Source of the DNA: an uncultured Collinsella sp.
Lineage (GTDB): Bacteria; Actinomycetota; Coriobacteriia; Coriobacteriales; Coriobacteriaceae
DNA length: 64,000 nucleotides
Assembly: GCA_958403385.1 (NCBI GenBank)
Contig: CATXXC010000010.1
Coordinates: 1-64,000 of the forward strand
Reading direction: 5' to 3'
The translations under genes and the position numbers were made by a program. Under the pieces are notes generated by a model. It was not told the origin of the DNA, searched no databases, and saw only the letters and a list, made by a program, of their open reading frames with translations. This document shows, in pieces, positions 60,746 to 64,000 of this stretch (its first letter is position 1; every line of letters begins with the position of its first letter).

Positions 60746-61617
60746 TACCCCAGGCGCTCCATAATGGTCGCGGCGATCGCAGGACGGTTCATAGTGTACA
60801 GGTGCAGGCCGTCGGCGCCGTGCTCCTTGAGGTCGCAAAGCTGGCGGGCTGCATAATCTACACCAGCTGCCTGCAGGCTCTCGGGGTCATTCTCGTACTT
60901 GGCGAGAATCTTGATGACGGGGGAGGGCAGCGACGCGCCGCACATAAAGACCATGCGGCTGATCTGTGACTTGCCCATAAACGGCATGATGCCCGCGGTA
61001 ATGGGCACGGTGATGCCGACCTTGTCGGCAAGCTCGCGGAAGCGGTAGAAGCACTCGTTATCAAAGAAGAGCTGCGTCACAAAGAAGCTTGCGCCGGCGT
61101 CCTGTTTTTGCTTGAGGTGTTCGACCGAGAGGTTGAGATCCTCACAGGCAATGTGGCCCTCGGGGTAGGCTGCGGCGCCCACGCAAAAGCCGGCGTCGAC
61201 GAGCTCGGGGATGAGGTCGCGGGCGTAGGCGTAGTCGGAGGCGGGCTTGTCGTCCTCGGTTGCGCCGGCAGGGAGATCGCCACGCAGGGCCAGGATGTTT
61301 TCCACGCCGGCGGTGCGATACTCGTCGATCTTGGCGGCGATATCGGCGTGCGAGCGGCCCACGCAGGTAAGGTGTGCCACCGAGGGTGTATCGAATTCGC
61401 TCGTAATCATATGCGCGATGGGGGCAGTGGCGGCACCGTTGCCCGAGCCGCCGGCCGAGCAGGTGACCGAGACAAAGCTCGGTGAAAGCTTGCACAGATT
61501 GCCTGCCACTTCGCGAGCCGTGTCGAGGGTCAGCTCGCCCTTGGGCGGGAACATCTCAAACGAAACGGGTGCGGTGCCCTGGGATGCTGCCTGCTTAAAA
61601 ACCTCATCGACGCGCAT
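60745..61617 (-). CDS. metF: 5,10-methylenetetrahydrofolate reductase
   Basis: A 290-residue MetF that makes methyl-THF for MetH. Landmarks: VSFEMFPPKGE (catalytic Glu), FVSVTCSAGGSGNG, ILALRGDLPAG and FFVTQLFFDNECFYRF. ATG 61617 behind AGAGGAG; the upstream frame start at 61683 has no ribosome site. First gene of metF - reactivase - metH. Confidence 0.96.
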   Translation of the reverse strand: MRVDEVFKQAASQGTAPVSFEMFPPKGELTLDTAREVAGNLCKLSPSFVSVTCSAGGSGNGAATAPIAHMITSEFDTPSVAHLTCVGRSHADIAAKIDEYRTAGVENILALRGDLPAGATEDDKPASDYAYARDLIPELVDAGFCVGAAAYPEGHIACEDLNLSVEHLKQKQDAGASFFVTQLFFDNECFYRFRELADKVGITVPITAGIMPFMGKSQISRMVFMCGASLPSPVIKILAKYENDPESLQAAGVDYAARQLCDLKEHGADGLHLYTMNRPAIAATIMERLG

Positions 61618-62043
61618 ATCGTGCTCCTCTAGATACGTAATAGTGTGATGTGTTGTAAGGATTCTACAGCACCACTGTGTCACGGTGGAGTTTCACTCGC
61701 TATTTGAGGATACCAATCAAAGATGCCTTGCTATCGGCATTTCCTATAACAGAGCGGCTAATCTAGGCACGGACTATAAAGACTGGTATCTGATGCAAAA
61801 TACCAGTTAATAGAGCTCCATCCCAAATTGACTACCCTTAAACCATGGGGAGAGGTCTGCTATTTATACAGTTGATTGGCTGTTGAGGGTGGCAACGCCG
61901 CCTCGATAGGGTAACCTCATTGATTGGTTTCGCGACAGCAACATAACGGTAATGTCGCGGAAACACGGCGAGTCTAAGCTATGACTCGTTCGTTAGTAGT
62001 CAACACCGCTTCTCACGCGGTGCCGATACGAAGGGAGTTCCGT
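61618..62043. other. Divergent metF/glnN intergenic region with glnN leader hairpins
   Basis: No gene is visible. On the glnN side are three hairpins: GTTTCGCGACA (61927-61937) / TGTCGCGGAAAC (61953-61964) with one bulge, GAGTC/GACTC (61970-61987), and CACCGC/GCGGTG (62004-62022) just before the ribosome site. I looked for B12 and SAM riboswitch cores on the metF side and saw none. Confidence 0.65.
61949..61964 (+). promoter_or_regulatory. Possible GlnR-type half box upstream of glnN
   Basis: GTAAT-N6-GAAAC fits the actinobacterial GlnR pattern at nine of ten defined bases; an inverted partner (GTTTC-N6-GCAAC, 61927-61942) lies just before it. A similar half box precedes the type I homologue at 1713. 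The same bases form a hairpin, so either reading is possible. Confidence 0.35.
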
Positions 62044-64000
62044 ATGGCCGATCTTACTGACCGCTTCGGGACCATGGTGTTCTCTGAGGAAGTCATGAAG
62101 GACTACCTCCCCAAGGACATTTGGAAGCGCCTTGCTGCAACCCTCGAGGGCGGTGAGCCGCTCGACCTGGATGTGGCCAACGCCGTTGCCCATGCCATGA
62201 AGGTCTGGGCCATCTCCAAGGGCGCGACGCACTACGCGCACTGGTTCCAGCCGCTTTCGGGCATTACTTCCGAGAAGCACGACAGCTTCCTGGAGCCCAA
62301 CCACGACGGCACCGCCATTACCAAGTTTACGGGCAAGAACCTCATCCAGGGCGAGCCCGATGCCTCGAGCTTCCCCAACGGCGGCCTGCGCGCCACCTTC
62401 GAGGCCCGTGGCTACACCGCTTGGGATCCCACTAGCCCCGCCTTTATCAAGGACGACGTCCTGTGCATCCCCACGGCTTTCTGCTCCTACACGGGCGAGG
62501 CCCTGGACAAGAAGACCCCGCTGCTGCGCTCCATGACCGCGCTCTCGCGTGAGTCTAAGCGCGTTTTGGCGCTGTTCGGTAAGACCCCCAAGAAGGTCGT
62601 TCCTTCCGTGGGCGACGAGCAGGAGTACTTCCTGATCAAGAAGGACGCCTACCGCAAGCGCAAGGACCTGGTCATTACCGGCCGCACCCTCTTTGGTGCT
62701 GCTCCATGCAAGGGTCAGGAGCTCGAGGAGCACTACTTTGGCGCTATCCGCCCCACCGTCTCGGCCTACATGAAGGACTTGGACGATGAGCTGTGGGCGC
62801 TCGGCATTCCCGCCAAGACCAAGCACAACGAGGTCGCTCCCTGCCAGCATGAGCTCGCACCGGTCTATGGCGAGGTCAACGAGGCCATCGACCAGAATCT
62901 GGTCATGATGGAGAAGATGAAGCTTATCGCCTCCCGCCACGACTTGGTCTGCCTACTGCACGAGAAGCCCTTCGAGGGCATCAACGGTTCGGGCAAGCAC
63001 AACAACTGGTCGCTTGGCACCGAGTCCGAGAATCTGCTCGATCCGGGCGACACCCCGCTCGACAACCTGCAGTTCATCGTCTTCCTCACCGCGGTGATCG
63101 AGGCCGTCGATAACTATCAGGAGCTCCTGCGTGCCTCCGTTGCCTCGGCCGGCAACGACCATCGTCTTGGCGCCAACGAGGCTCCTCCGGCGATTATGTC
63201 CATCTTCCTGGGCGACCAGCTTACCGAGGTCGTCGAGAAGATCATCGATGGCAAGGCTTCCGTCCATGCCACGCGCGGCGTGCTCGACCTGGGCGCCGAT
63301 ACCCTGCCCAAGCTGATGCAGGACAACACCGACCGCAACCGCACCTCCCCGTTTGCCTTCACCGGCAATAAGTTCGAGTTCCGTGCCTGCGGCTCCGAGC
63401 AGAACGTCTCCGACTCCAACCTGGTGCTCGATGCCGCCGTGGCCAAGTCGCTCAAGTCTTTCGCCGACGCACTCGAGGGTACGCCCGAGGATAAGTTCCA
63501 GGACGCCGCGCTCGAGTACTGCAAGAAGGTGCTGACCGATCACCAGCGCATCCTGTTCTCCGGCGACGGTTACTCCGACGAGTGGCCCATCGAGGCCGAG
63601 AAGCGCGGCCTTGCCAACAACAAGACCACGGCCGACGCTCTTCCCGCCTTTGTTTCCGATAAGGCCATTGCGCTCTTTGAGGAGACGGGTGTCCTGACCA
63701 AGGCCGAGGCTCAGTGCCGCTATGACTGCAAGCTCGAGAAGTACAACAAGCTCATGAACATCGAGGCTACCACGATGGTTCGCGAGGCGCGTCGTACCTA
63801 TCGCCCGGTCATTACCGCCTATGCCACCAAGGTCGCTAAGGGCCTTGAGACTATTCGTGCCGCCGGTGCTGAGGCCGCCATGCAGTGCGAGCAGAACACG
63901 CTCAACAAGCTCTGCAACGGTATCACCGCCATCAACGACTCCATCAAGGCGCTCGACGCCGTACATCAGAAGGCCGAGGCTCTCGATGGCCAGGAGCAGG
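62044..64000 (+). CDS. glnN: Type III glutamine synthetase (partial, runs off the window)
   Basis: The open frame runs to the window end (652 codons visible of about 700). The GSIII landmarks are clear: KGATHYAHWFQPLSGITSEK near residue 60, GEPDASSFPNGGLRATFEAR, KHNEVAPCQHELAPVYGEVN with metal-binding Glu and His, GINGSGKHNNWSL, and RVGANEAPPAIMSIFLG-like RLGANEAPPAIMSIFLG. It makes glutamine from glutamate and ammonia. Unlike the type I homologue at 1794 it keeps its catalytic residues, so it may be the main ammonium-assimilating enzyme. RBS AAGGGAG before ATG 62044. Confidence 0.95.
   Translation, partial: MADLTDRFGTMVFSEEVMKDYLPKDIWKRLAATLEGGEPLDLDVANAVAHAMKVWAISKGATHYAHWFQPLSGITSEKHDSFLEPNHDGTAITKFTGKNLIQGEPDASSFPNGGLRATFEARGYTAWDPTSPAFIKDDVLCIPTAFCSYTGEALDKKTPLLRSMTALSRESKRVLALFGKTPKKVVPSVGDEQEYFLIKKDAYRKRKDLVITGRTLFGAAPCKGQELEEHYFGAIRPTVSAYMKDLDDELWALGIPAKTKHNEVAPCQHELAPVYGEVNEAIDQNLVMMEKMKLIASRHDLVCLLHEKPFEGINGSGKHNNWSLGTESENLLDPGDTPLDNLQFIVFLTAVIEAVDNYQELLRASVASAGNDHRLGANEAPPAIMSIFLGDQLTEVVEKIIDGKASVHATRGVLDLGADTLPKLMQDNTDRNRTSPFAFTGNKFEFRACGSEQNVSDSNLVLDAAVAKSLKSFADALEGTPEDKFQDAALEYCKKVLTDHQRILFSGDGYSDEWPIEAEKRGLANNKTTADALPAFVSDKAIALFEETGVLTKAEAQCRYDCKLEKYNKLMNIEATTMVREARRTYRPVITAYATKVAKGLETIRAAGAEAAMQCEQNTLNKLCNGITAINDSIKALDAVHQKAEALDGQEQ

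Noticed and set aside
61618..61860. A possible cobalamin or SAM riboswitch before metF
   Set aside because: I looked for the conserved B12 box and SAM-riboswitch cores on the minus strand and found none.

Overview
The window is 64 kb of GC-rich bacterial DNA. Its gene content fits a Coriobacteriia (Actinomycetota) gut anaerobe close to Collinsella. Supporting signs are high-GC third codon positions, sortase-assembled pili with SpaA-type pilins, a type III glutamine synthetase beside a divergent type I homologue, an orphan GlnR-like OmpR regulator, a large SARP/BTAD regulator, a tmRNA whose tag ends in ALAA, and several families of large intergenic hairpins. The genus is inferred from family content; no database search was run.

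Layout. 0.1-1.7 kb: a LacI-type regulator and a ribbon-helix-helix/nucleotidyltransferase fusion. 1.8-3.8 kb: a glutamine synthetase-like gene followed by a GlnR-like regulator. 4-8.2 kb: HtrA protease and DNA ligase, separated by a 203-bp inverted-repeat element. 8.2-10.5 kb (minus): a MATE exporter and its MerR regulator, with a textbook 19-bp-spacer MerR promoter. 10.8-14.5 kb: a heterodimeric ABC exporter. 14.7-15.7 kb: a nuclease-like gene bracketed by two nearly identical 65-bp palindromes. 16-18.3 kb: molybdopterin genes moaA and a moaC-mobB fusion. 18.6-20.9 kb: an MFS transporter and a HAD phosphatase. 21.4-30.2 kb: a pilus locus of three LPXTG-like surface proteins plus a class C sortase. 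One pilin gene carries an in-frame TAG. Between the pilins and the sortase lies a 49-codon membrane peptide gene behind a LexA-like box, with a decayed tandem copy upstream. 30.5-34 kb: gatCAB.

34-40.5 kb: an AAA/DUF4143 ATPase with a 69-bp dyad promoter region, then an AraC regulator divergent from a YbtPQ/IrtAB-like ABC pair. 40.7-44 kb: a PacL-like (DUF1490/DUF6110) small protein with a P1B-type metal ATPase, then a RHH/PIN toxin-antitoxin pair. 44.1-46.7 kb: an unknown gene, tmRNA, tmRNA-derived fragments, a 62-bp-period tandem hairpin array and a patatin-like lipase. 46.9-50.7 kb: rplM-rpsI, glmM, a PTS EIIA protein and nagB. 51.2-54.2 kb: a SARP-like ATPase regulator. 54.3-61.6 kb (minus): yhbY, a methyltransferase gene with an in-frame TAG, a UPF0210 gene, and a metF - MetH reactivation protein - metH operon. 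62 kb to the end: glnN, type III glutamine synthetase, cut by the window edge.

The strongest leads for something undescribed are non-coding or very small: (1) the 49-aa hydrophobic/basic peptide with a LexA-like box and flanking convergent hairpins, which looks like an SOS-linked type I toxin-like locus; (2) five exact 62-bp periods downstream of tmRNA whose hairpin stems covary; (3) a hairpin element with a conserved core but completely different 32-38 bp perfect arms at its two sites (34.1 and 55.8 kb); (4) GGGGAC-core hairpins whose stems change while pairing is kept. The type I glutamine synthetase homologue also lacks three conserved metal ligands, so the type III enzyme at the window end may be the working glutamine synthetase.
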